From: Nocardia terpenica
GTDB lineage: Bacteria > Actinomycetota > Actinomycetes > Mycobacteriales > Mycobacteriaceae
DNA: 64,000 nt
NCBI RefSeq assembly: GCF_013186535.1
Contig: NZ_JABMCZ010000004.1
Coordinates: 629,762-693,761, forward strand
Direction: 5' to 3'
Shown here: one piece after another, positions 43,075 to 52,437 of the stretch
Numbering within the stretch: the first letter of the stretch is position 1
Layout of the letters: each line of letters starts with the position of its first letter
Made by a program: the position numbers and the translations under genes
Notes under the pieces: generated by a model
Databases searched by the model: none
The model's input: the letters and a program-made list of their open reading frames with translations, nothing else
Told to the model about the DNA's origin: nothing

Positions 43075-43571
43075 GCGGGCGGCAGCGGGATCGGGCTGGG
43101 CTCCTGGACGGTCACCAGGACGATGACGTCGCCGTAGGGGGCCGCGCCGCGGGCGAGGCGATGGGCGAAGCGCGCCATGGGAATTCGCCAGCGATACTTG
43201 GCGTCGATCTCGGCCTGCACATACGGCAGCAGGGTGCCGCCGGTGACCAGCTGGGCCTGGCCCTGATGCTGATGCGAGCCGAGGGCGGGGTTGCCGCGCC
43301 AGTCACCGGCCTGCACCAGCACGCGGCCGTCGCGGTCGAGCTGATCGGCCTCGGGGGAGTGCGAGGACACCCGGAACGCGAGCTGGCTGTCGCCGACCGG
43401 AACGACCAGCCGGGGCACGGTCATCAGCTGCCGCGGGCCGACGACCCGGGTCACCAGAACCGTCTTGGCGGCCTGCCATTTCGCCGCCATGCCCGTGCCG
43501 GCGGATCGCGGTCCGAGGGGCTGCGCGATCTGCAGGGGAGCGATCGGGACATCAACCACGGTGCCTGTCAT
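43071..43571 (-). CDS. Split-barrel flavin/F420-type protein (PNPOx-like)
   Basis: 166 residues. ATG 43571 has AAAGGA eight bases upstream. The stretch TVLVTRVVGPRQLMTVPRLV, then SQLAFRVSSHSPEADQLDRD and GRVLVQAGDWRGN, fits the pyridoxamine-phosphate-oxidase split barrel used by F420- or FMN-dependent enzymes. The C-terminus ends in a Pro-rich tail (EPSPIPLPP). It is divergent from a TetR regulator with paired palindromes between the genes, suggesting induction by the enzyme's substrate. The specific cofactor and reaction are not determinable here. Confidence 0.6.
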   Translation of the reverse strand: MTGTVVDVPIAPLQIAQPLGPRSAGTGMAAKWQAAKTVLVTRVVGPRQLMTVPRLVVPVGDSQLAFRVSSHSPEADQLDRDGRVLVQAGDWRGNPALGSHQHQGQAQLVTGGTLLPYVQAEIDAKYRWRIPMARFAHRLARGAAPYGDVIVLVTVQEPSPIPLPPA

Positions 43572-43717
43572 TGCTTCGATCCTTTCCGGTAGCGACCCGG
43601 CAGCGTCGTTGATGCGGTTCACCTTCGATTCACATTCGATATTCCCGGTATCTCGGCCGCACGGCAACGCCGCTGGTCAGCGGCGGCCAGCTCGGGGTAT
43701 CGATGAAAATTGATCTT

Positions 43718-43756
43718 GATAACACCGGTATTATCGGCGGTAACAGCGCGATGTTA
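43718..43756. promoter_or_regulatory. Paired palindromes upstream of the TetR gene
   Basis: GATAACACCGGTATTATC (43718-43735, arms GATAA/TTATC) and TAACAGCGCGATGTTA (43741-43756, arms TAACA/TGTTA) lie just upstream of the TetR start at 43767. They are probable TetR binding sites and would also cover the divergent split-barrel gene promoter. Confidence 0.6.
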
Positions 43757-43766
43757 TCGTCGAGAA

Positions 43767-44464
43767 ATGGGATCCGAGACCGACGGCGACGCCGATTCCC
43801 CGCGCACCCGCATCCTGGCCGCGGCGCGGCGACTGCTGGCGCAGGGCGGGCAGGAGGCGATCTCCACGCGCGCGGTGAGCGCCGCGGCGGGCGTGCAGCC
43901 GCCGACCATCTACCGGTTCTTCGGCGACAAGGACAGCCTGCTCGATGCCGTTGCGGCCCAAGGCTTTCGGGACTACCTGGCCAGCAAGACCGCGCTGCCG
44001 CCCGCCGCCGACCCGGTGGAGGAACTGCGCCGCGGCTGGGATCAGCACGTCGAACTCGGACTCGCCGACCCCGCCCTCTACCTGCTCATGTATCACCGGC
44101 CCCGGGCGCTGGCGTCCCCGGCCGGCGCCGCCGCGTTCGAGATACTGGCCGCGCGGATCCGGCGCACGGCGCAGGCGGGCCGCCTGCGGGTCCCCGAGTC
44201 CCTGGCCGCCGCCCTCGTGCACGCCGCCGGATCGGGTACCACGCTGAGCCTGATCGCCACCCCCGAGCCCGACCGCGACCCGGCGCTGTCGGTGACCGCG
44301 CGGGAGGCGGTGATCGCGGCGATCACCACCGACGAACCGCTCGGGCCCGCACCGGCCCCGATCGCCGCCGCGGTCGCGCTGCGGGCCGCGCTGCCCGCGC
44401 TCGACGCGCTCACCGGTAACGAGAAGGCCCTGATGGGGGACTGGCTCGACCGGATCGCGGCCGA

Positions 44465-44480
<16 letters not shown>
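43767..44480 (+). CDS. TetR-family regulator
   Basis: 237 residues. ATG 43767 is chosen because it places the family's N-terminal helix correctly; the ribosome site is weak and the mRNA may be nearly leaderless. The helix-turn-helix is LAQGGQEAISTRAVSAAAGV followed by PPTIYRFFGDKDSLLDAV (residues about 26-62). The ligand domain contains the YLLMYHRPRALASPAGAAAF region. Palindromes directly upstream suggest autoregulation, and the likely target is the divergent split-barrel gene. The 3' end overlaps the convergent UvrA-like gene by 16 bases. Confidence 0.87.
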
Positions 44481-46855
<2,375 letters not shown>

Positions 46856-46942
46856 CGTGCCTCCGTGTGTTGTGCGTGCGGTGGTGCGCCTTTGCCGGGT
46901 ATGCGGTCGTGCGGCCGCCGTTGTGGTCGCGACGGCCGCGTT

Positions 46943-47153
46943 CGTCATCCCGGCATGCTCCGATCGTCATCCCGGCATATTGGCGGTCGTCATCCCGGTG
47001 TGCTGGCGTTCATGATCCCGGCGTGCTGGCGGTCGTTATCCGGCGTGCTGGGGTTCATGATCCCGGTGTGCTTGGGTCGTCATCCCGGCGTGCTGGGGTT
47101 CATGATCGCGGCGTGCTGGGGTTCGTTATCCCGGCGTGCTTTTGGCCGGGATC
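46943..47153 (-). repeat. Intergenic palindrome-headed array with 22-23 bp units
   Basis: Read on the minus strand, the 27-bp palindrome (47153 to 47127; second arm ends GGGATAA rather than GGGATC) begins inside the VOC gene's stop codon. It is followed by about eight units of 22 or 23 bases that each contain GCACGCCGGGATSA-like core sequence. The array fills most of the gap to the UvrA-like start. Unlike the copies inside genes, the unit length is not a multiple of three. Confidence 0.9.
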
Positions 47154-47562
47154 AGCTCACCTGCTGGATGCGCAGCAGGTTGCCCGCCGGATCGCGGAAG
47201 GCGCAGTCGCGGACGCCGTAGGGCTGGTCGGTGGGTTCCTGGACCACCTCGGCGTCGTTGGCCTGCAATCGTTCGAAGGTGCCGTCGACGTCCTTGGTGG
47301 CCAGCAGGATGTTGCCGAAAGTTCCCTTGGCCATCATTTCGGCGATGGCGCGGCGTTCGTCGTCGGTGAGCCCGGGGGTGGCCTGCGGCGGGTAGAGGAC
47401 GATGGCGGTGCCGGGCTGTCCGGGCGGGCCGACCGTGATCCAGTGCATGCCGTTGTAGCCGACGTCGTTGCGGATTTCGAAGCCGAGGACGTCGCGGTAG
47501 AAGGTCTTCGCGGCGTCGGGATCGGTCTGCGGGAGGAAGCTGGAAGCAATGGTGATGTCCAT
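47152..47562 (-). CDS. VOC (glyoxalase/bleomycin-resistance) family protein
   Basis: 136 residues. ATG 47562 opens the VOC domain correctly (MDITIASSFLPQTDPDAAKT); a longer extension would overlap the AraC gene. Features are FYRDVLGFEIRND near residue 25, a central GNILLATKDVDGTFERL, and the C-terminal QPYGVRDCAFRDPAGNLLRI containing the metal-site Glu/His region of the fold. It starts five bases after the AraC gene stop, so the two form an operon. The function could be dioxygenase-like or drug binding. Its stop codon is formed partly by the palindromic repeat. Confidence 0.85.
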   Translation of the reverse strand: MDITIASSFLPQTDPDAAKTFYRDVLGFEIRNDVGYNGMHWITVGPPGQPGTAIVLYPPQATPGLTDDERRAIAEMMAKGTFGNILLATKDVDGTFERLQANDAEVVQEPTDQPYGVRDCAFRDPAGNLLRIQQVS

Positions 47563-47567
47563 GTCGA

Positions 47568-48017
47568 TCAGGCTAATTGCGGCGAGGTTGCCTGCGCTTC
47601 TCGATTCCTGATCGGTCTGGTGACCTGTTTGGCCACGCACGACGGCATGCCCTCGGTCTCGCGGGCGGCCTCGCGGCGGTAGACACTCGGCGGCACCCCG
47701 ACCAGCTCGGTGAACCGGGTGCTGAAGGTGCCCAGCGACGAGCACCCGACGGCGAAACAGACCTCGGTGACGCTGAGATCGCCCCGGCGCAGCAGGGCCA
47801 TGGCCCGCTCGATGCGGCGGGTCATCAGATAGGCGTAGGGCGATTCGCCGTAGGCGAGCCGGAACCGGCGGCTCAGATGCCCCGCCGACATGTGCGCATC
47901 GCGCGCGAGCGCCTCGACATCCAGCGGCTGCGCGTACTCCCGATCGATCCGGTCGCGGACCCGGCGTAATCGCGCGAGCTCACGCAACTGCTGGTCGGCG
48001 GCGGGTGTGCTGGTCAC
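47568..48017 (-). CDS. AraC-family regulator, DNA-binding domain only
   Basis: 149 residues from GTG 48017. The two helix-turn-helix motifs are VEALARDAHMSAGHLSRRF and VTEVCFAVGCSSLGTFSTRF, with the typical PPSVYRRE ending. There is no separate ligand domain; the VOC protein encoded five bases downstream may act as sensor or enzyme partner. An AraC gene directly upstream of a VOC gene is a common actinobacterial pairing. It is divergent from the ArsR operon. Confidence 0.88.
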   Translation of the reverse strand: MTSTPAADQQLRELARLRRVRDRIDREYAQPLDVEALARDAHMSAGHLSRRFRLAYGESPYAYLMTRRIERAMALLRRGDLSVTEVCFAVGCSSLGTFSTRFTELVGVPPSVYRREAARETEGMPSCVAKQVTRPIRNREAQATSPQLA

Positions 48018-48078
48018 AAGCGAAATCGTACGTCGCCTCCGGGGTGGGCGAGACCCTTCCCAATTATGTCAGTGGTTG

Positions 48079-48088
48079 CTAACGTTAG
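48079..48088. promoter_or_regulatory. Palindrome upstream of the ArsR gene
   Basis: CTAACGTTAG is a perfect 10-bp palindrome 20 bases upstream of the ArsR start. ArsR-type repressors bind such sites, so it is a likely autoregulatory operator. Confidence 0.55.
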
Positions 48089-48107
48089 TGAGAGCGAACG
48101 GAGGAGC

Positions 48108-48455
48108 ATGCCGGACGATGTGCGCACCGACGACGTCCTGCGCGCCCTGGCCGAACCGCGGCGGCGGGCGATCCTGCGCCTGGTCGCCCGCGACGAACTG
48201 GCCGCGGGCGAGATCGCCGCGGCGTTCGAGGTGACCAGGACGGCGGTCAGCCAGCATCTGACGGTGCTCAAGAACGCGGGCCTGCTCACCGAGCGCCGCG
48301 CGGGCACCCGCCGCCTGTACCGTGCTCGCGCACAAGGTTTGGATGAGTTGCGCCACGCCTTGGACGAGATGTGGTCGGCGTCGCTGGACACCGCCCGCGG
48401 TCTGGTGGAGGCCGAGCGCGGCATCGACGAGGAGAAGCACGGAGCAGTGGGGTAG
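48108..48455 (+). CDS. ArsR-family repressor
   Basis: 115 residues. ATG 48108 has GGAGG three bases upstream; ATG 48066 would add 14 residues across the operator. The winged helix is DDVLRALAEPRRRAILRLVA, then FEVTRTAVSQHLTVLKNAGLL. There are no metal-binding Cys pairs, so this is the subgroup that controls SRPBCC/AHSA1 genes rather than arsenic resistance. That fits the third gene of this operon. Confidence 0.9.
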   Translation: MPDDVRTDDVLRALAEPRRRAILRLVARDELAAGEIAAAFEVTRTAVSQHLTVLKNAGLLTERRAGTRRLYRARAQGLDELRHALDEMWSASLDTARGLVEAERGIDEEKHGAVG

Positions 48456-48458
48456 CCG

Positions 48459-49025
48459 ATGCAGTGGTATACACACAGCCAGGATCAGTTCGCGCGGGTG
48501 CTGACCGAGGTCGCCGCCGACCAATGGGGCAATCCGACGCCGTGTACGCGGTGGACGGTGCGCGATATCGCCGGGCATGTGATCTGGGGCCTGGACTTGG
48601 TCCGAACATGGTGCGGCGGTTCGGATTTCGAGAATCGGGTCGGAGCGCCCGGCGCGCTGCGTCCCGGCGACTATCTCGGCGCGGACCCGGTGGCCGACTG
48701 GGAGCGGGCACGAGCGGCCTGCGCGCGGACCCTGACTCCGGACAGTCTCGCCGTCGTCGTGTCCACCCGCACGCGCGGGCCGATGCGGGTGGGTGACATC
48801 GTGGCGGCATTGACCGTCGACTTCCTCACGCACGCCTGGGATCTGGGCCAGGCGATCGGCGTGCGGGTCCGGCTGGATCCGGATGCGGTCGAGTACGCGC
48901 AACGCTGGGCGGATACGCATATGGACGCGGCGCGCCCGCCGGAGATGTTCGGCCCGGCCCTGGCAGCACCGGCCCAGGCCGACCCGCAGACCCGGCTGCT
49001 GCGCTACCTGGGCAGGCCCGCGTGA
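48459..49025 (+). CDS. TIGR03086-like metal-binding protein (DinB/mycothiol-type fold)
   Basis: 188 residues beginning three bases after the ArsR stop. PTPCTRWTVRDIAGHVIWG near residue 27 and VDFLTHAWDLGQA near 125 carry His residues in the positions used for metal binding by the DinB and mycothiol-dependent isomerase-like families. The operon with ArsR and SRPBCC is conserved-looking in actinobacteria. The reaction is unknown. The stop overlaps the next gene by four bases (GTGA). Confidence 0.78.
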   Translation: MQWYTHSQDQFARVLTEVAADQWGNPTPCTRWTVRDIAGHVIWGLDLVRTWCGGSDFENRVGAPGALRPGDYLGADPVADWERARAACARTLTPDSLAVVVSTRTRGPMRVGDIVAALTVDFLTHAWDLGQAIGVRVRLDPDAVEYAQRWADTHMDAARPPEMFGPALAAPAQADPQTRLLRYLGRPA

Positions 49026-49537
49026 GCGCGGACGAGACCGTCACCAATCTGCGCCGTCCCCCTGTCCGCCAGTCGGTGCTGGTGCGCAGCACCCGCTCAC
49101 ACACTTTCGACACCTTCGTCCGCACCCTGGGCGCCTGGTGGCCCCTGGTCCCGTATTCCGCGGGCCGCGACCGGGTCCGTGAGGTCCGTTTCGACCGGTT
49201 CGCGAGCGGCCGTGTCTACGAAATCCGATCGGATGGCACCGAATTCGACTGGGGCCGAGTGCTTTTCTGGGATCCGCCCCACCGGTTCACCCTCACCTGG
49301 ACCATGACCTCGACCCCCACCGAGGTCGAATTGTCGTTCACCGAACTCGCTCCCGCCCTGACCAGAGTCACTGTCGAACACCGTGGTTGGGACAGACTCA
49401 CCGATGACGAGCTGGCGGCGGCATGCACGCTACCGGGCGGATATACCGGCGGCGCATACGATCTGGGGTGGGCGCGTATTCTTCGCTGTCTGGTGGCGGC
49501 GGTCGAGGGCGGCTCTCCGCGCGATGTCGATCCCTAA
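49022..49537 (+). CDS. SRPBCC (AHSA1-like) domain protein
   Basis: 171 residues from GTG 49022, overlapping the previous stop. The fold is indicated by the N-terminal strand SVLVRSTRSHTFDTFVRTLG, the central GRVLFWDPPHRFTLTWTM and ALTRVTVEHRGWDRL. This family binds hydrophobic ligands or helps ATPase chaperones, and it is commonly controlled by the ArsR protein of the same operon. Confidence 0.82.
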   Translation: MSADETVTNLRRPPVRQSVLVRSTRSHTFDTFVRTLGAWWPLVPYSAGRDRVREVRFDRFASGRVYEIRSDGTEFDWGRVLFWDPPHRFTLTWTMTSTPTEVELSFTELAPALTRVTVEHRGWDRLTDDELAAACTLPGGYTGGAYDLGWARILRCLVAAVEGGSPRDVDP

Positions 49538-49671
49538 TCGCAATGTGCTGTATTCCCGTGCGGCACTTGGCGAAATCATACTGGTCGCAAATGATACGAG
49601 CGGGGCGGGCGGGCTCTCTCGATGTGTTCGGGTGGCCCGCTGATCGCCGACGGTGCAGATGGGGAAACGCA

Positions 49672-50145
49672 ATGGCGCGGACTATGTACGATTCCGTTAC
49701 GGCGAAAGATATTCCGGCGCATGCCGCCATGGTGGCGGGGTATGTCGACGGGAAATTCCGTTGGTCGCAGGCTGATTGGGGTCGGTTCCCGCATGCGATC
49801 AAAGTGCGCATCGCGGTCAGCCCGCATACCGACGACGGTCACGTCCTCGATGTCGAGCCGGGCGACAGCACTCCGGCTCAGGCCCCGGGCTGGATCCGGA
49901 AGCGGCATGCGGCCGGTCTGGCGCGACCGACCATCTACTGCAACAGATCTACCTGGCCCGCCGTCCGCGCGGCCTGCAAGGGCCTGACCTACGCGGTGTG
50001 GATCGCCGAGTGGACGGGACGCCAGCACGCAATCGCGGGAGCGGTCGCCTGCCAGTGGGCCACGCCGGGTCGCGGTTCGGCTGGGCACTACGACATTTCG
50101 CTCGTCACCGACGATCGGTGGCCCATGTTTGCCGAGTCCTGTTAG
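49672..50145 (+). CDS. Conserved actinobacterial/phage protein, GH25-like fold suspected
   Basis: 157 residues. ATG 49672 has GGGGA six bases upstream; the longer frame upstream has poor codon use. The sequence TMYDSVTAKDIPAHAAMVAG, then GHVLDVEPGD near residue 55 and PTIYCNRSTWPAVRAACKG near 85, matches a family I recall from actinobacteria and their phages. Its DVEPG and YCN motifs suggest a glycoside-hydrolase-25-like barrel. No signal peptide is seen. The 3' end overlaps the minus-strand TetR remnant by four bases. Confidence 0.7.
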   Translation: MARTMYDSVTAKDIPAHAAMVAGYVDGKFRWSQADWGRFPHAIKVRIAVSPHTDDGHVLDVEPGDSTPAQAPGWIRKRHAAGLARPTIYCNRSTWPAVRAACKGLTYAVWIAEWTGRQHAIAGAVACQWATPGRGSAGHYDISLVTDDRWPMFAESC

Positions 50146-50372
50146 AAACCCATCGAATCGATCAGGCGCGCGGCGGTTTTCGCGTCCAGGGGGGTGCGGG
50201 ATACCGCGAGCCGGTACCAGAGGACGCCGTAGATCTGGTCGGCGAGCAGTTCCAGGTCGGCGTCGGCGGGGAGTTCGCCGCGGGTGCGAGCGCGGTCGAG
50301 GATGCGATGCAGGGTGGTGCGGCGGTCGCGGGCGAAGGCGGTGAGCAGTTCCGTTGTCGCGGGGTCGGTAGC
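50142..50372 (-). pseudogene. TetR-type regulator, C-terminal fragment only
   Basis: About 76 residues (from ATDPATTELL to LIDSMGF) match the C-terminal ligand domain of TetR proteins, including GELPADADLELLADQIYG and LWYRLAVSRTPLD. Upstream in the frame there is no helix-turn-helix, only low-complexity Pro/Thr sequence that is antisense to the transporter gene. The gene has lost its 5' half. Confidence 0.75.
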
Positions 50373-50622
50373 TGGAATGTCCGCATGCTCGGCACCGATC
50401 TGCTCACTGTCCGCATCGATCTGAACTGACCGGTCGGGTGTGGTGGATTTCGGTTGATACGGCCTGGGTAAAGGGTTTGGCGCACAAGGATTCTGGGGTG
50501 GACGGGGGCATGTGGCCTGGTTAGCATTCCGGCATGAGGACGGCTGGGCGGTTGGTCGGGTTCGGGAGGGTGTGGGTGGTGAGTGTGCGGGGCGGTGCGG
50601 GTGCCGTCGGGGGGAGGCGACC
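50373..50622. other. Upstream region of the peptide transporter operon
   Basis: 250 bases between the TetR remnant and dppB-like gene. It is G/T-rich on the plus strand, like the following permease gene. I see no convincing gene or clear promoter boxes. Confidence 0.4.
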
Positions 50623-51567
50623 GTGACCGGGTATCTGCTGCGGCGGGTACTGCAGTCGGTGGTGGTGGTTGTGCTGGTGGCGGTGGTGACGTTCGTGTTG
50701 TTGCAGCTGTTGCCGGGTGGGCCGGCGCGGGCGATTCTGGGGCCGAAGGCGACCGCGGAGCAGATCGAGACGTTTACCCGGCAGAACGGGTACGACAAGC
50801 CGGTGGTGGTGCAGTTTCTGCGGTGGGCGGGCGGGGTGTTGCACGGGGATCTGGGGTATTCCTACAAGTTGAATCAGCCGGTGCTGGATGTGATCGATGA
50901 GCATCTGCCCAAGACGATCGTGTTGATGGCGTTGTCGACGACGGTGGCGTTGGTGCTGGCGGTGCCGATCGGGATCTATCAGGCGCGCAAGCGTAATACG
51001 CTGGGCGATTACGCGGTGACGGCGTTGTCGTTCGCGTTCTATGCCATGCCGAGCTTCTTTCTCGGTGAGTTGCTGATTTTGTTGTTCGCCATTCAGCTGC
51101 ACTGGTTTTCGCCGGTCGGGCCGAACGGGGACACGCTGGGGGCGGTGTTCGGGCAGGCGTCGAGCCTGGTGTTGCCGGTGGCGACGCTGGCGTTGATCAC
51201 CGTGGCCTCGTTCAGCCGGTATGTGCGGTCGTCGGTGATGGAGAACCTGAGTCAGGATTATGTGCGCACCGCGCTGGCCGGTGGCGCCGGCGACGGGCGG
51301 GTGCTGCTGCGGCATGTGCTGCGCAATTCGCTGATTCCGGTGGTCACGCTGTTGGGGATCACGCTGCCGCAGTTGTTCGCGGGCGCGCTGATCACCGAGC
51401 AGGTGTTCAACTATCCCGGGATGGGGTTCGTCTTCGTCCAGGGGGCGCAGGTGCACGATTATCCGATTCTGCTGGGTATCGGCCTGATGGTCGCGGTCGC
51501 GACGGTCGTGGGGTCGCTGCTCGCCGATATCGGTTACGCGGTGCTCGATCCGAGAGTGACGTATTGA
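50623..51567 (+). CDS. dppB: Peptide ABC transporter permease, DppB/OppB type
   Basis: 314 residues. GTG 50623 has GGGGAGG five bases upstream. Six membrane segments are expected, the first being LLRRVLQSVVVVVLVAVVTF. The LPGGPARAILG and GDLGYSYKLNQPV segments and the EAA-type loop (YVRTALAGGAGDGRVLLRHV) identify the family. It forms the transport channel with DppC. Codons favour GTG, TTG and GGG, unlike the neighbouring genes. The stop overlaps the next start (TGATG). Confidence 0.93.
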   Translation: MTGYLLRRVLQSVVVVVLVAVVTFVLLQLLPGGPARAILGPKATAEQIETFTRQNGYDKPVVVQFLRWAGGVLHGDLGYSYKLNQPVLDVIDEHLPKTIVLMALSTTVALVLAVPIGIYQARKRNTLGDYAVTALSFAFYAMPSFFLGELLILLFAIQLHWFSPVGPNGDTLGAVFGQASSLVLPVATLALITVASFSRYVRSSVMENLSQDYVRTALAGGAGDGRVLLRHVLRNSLIPVVTLLGITLPQLFAGALITEQVFNYPGMGFVFVQGAQVHDYPILLGIGLMVAVATVVGSLLADIGYAVLDPRVTY

Positions 51568-52436
51568 TGACCGATCACAGCGTCCGGGCGCGTGCCGGAT
51601 TCCGCGCCACCGTGCGCGCCCTGCTGGAGAACAAGCTCGCCGTGGCCGGTGTCGCGCTGGTCGTGTCCTTCCTGCTGCTCTGCTTTCTGGGGCCGCTGCT
51701 GTATCACACCGATCAGATCGGCACCGATCTCGCGAATGCGAATCAGCCGCCCGGTGGCGCGCATCCGCTGGGCACCGACGATGTCGGCTACGACGAGCTG
51801 GGTCGGTTGATGGTGGGCGGGCAGGCGTCGCTCGAGATCGGGGTGGCCGCGGCGATTATCGCGACCGTGTTCGGGACGCTGTGGGGCGCGGTCGCCGGAT
51901 ATGTCGGCGGCATCGTGGATGCGGCGATGATGCGGGTGGTCGACACCCTGCTGGCGATTCCGACGCTGTTTCTGCTGCTGATCCTGGCGTCGATTTTCAC
52001 CGCGTCGGTGGGCCTGCTCATCGTGGTGGTGTCCTTCGCCGCCTGGCTGACGCCGGCGCGGCTGGTGCGCGGGGAGACCCTGTCGTTGCGTACCAGGGAA
52101 TACGTGCAGGCGGTGACGATGATGGGCGGCGGTAATCGCCGGGTTGTGCTGCGCCACATCATGCCCAATGCGATCGGCACCATCGTGGTGAACGCGACCT
52201 TTCAGGTGGCGGACGCGATTCTGCTGGTCGCCGCGCTGAGTTATCTGGGGTTGGGGATCGCGCCCCCGCACGCGGATTGGGGCAATATGCTGTCCAACGC
52301 AACGGATTTCGTGCAGAACGGGTACTGGTGGATGATCCTGCCGCCGGGTGTGGCGATCATGCTGGTGGTCGTCGGATTCAATTTCCTGGGCGATGCGTTG
52401 CGCGATGCGCTCGAGGTTCGGCTGCGGAGGCGCTGA
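51567..52436 (+). CDS. dppC: Peptide ABC transporter permease, DppC/OppC type
   Basis: 289 residues from ATG 51567. It has an N-terminal membrane segment (LAVAGVALVVSFLLLCFLGP), a periplasmic-side loop with HPLGTDDVGYDELGRL, and the EAA loop (YVQAVTMMGGGNRRVVLRHI). LGLGIAPPHADWGNML is characteristic of DppC. It pairs with DppB. The next gene begins two bases after its stop. Confidence 0.93.
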   Translation: MTDHSVRARAGFRATVRALLENKLAVAGVALVVSFLLLCFLGPLLYHTDQIGTDLANANQPPGGAHPLGTDDVGYDELGRLMVGGQASLEIGVAAAIIATVFGTLWGAVAGYVGGIVDAAMMRVVDTLLAIPTLFLLLILASIFTASVGLLIVVVSFAAWLTPARLVRGETLSLRTREYVQAVTMMGGGNRRVVLRHIMPNAIGTIVVNATFQVADAILLVAALSYLGLGIAPPHADWGNMLSNATDFVQNGYWWMILPPGVAIMLVVVGFNFLGDALRDALEVRLRRR

Positions 52437-52437
52437 C

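Noticed and set aside
46943..47153. The intergenic array as a CRISPR
   Set aside because: Units of 22-23 bp follow each other directly with no unique spacers, and there are no cas genes.
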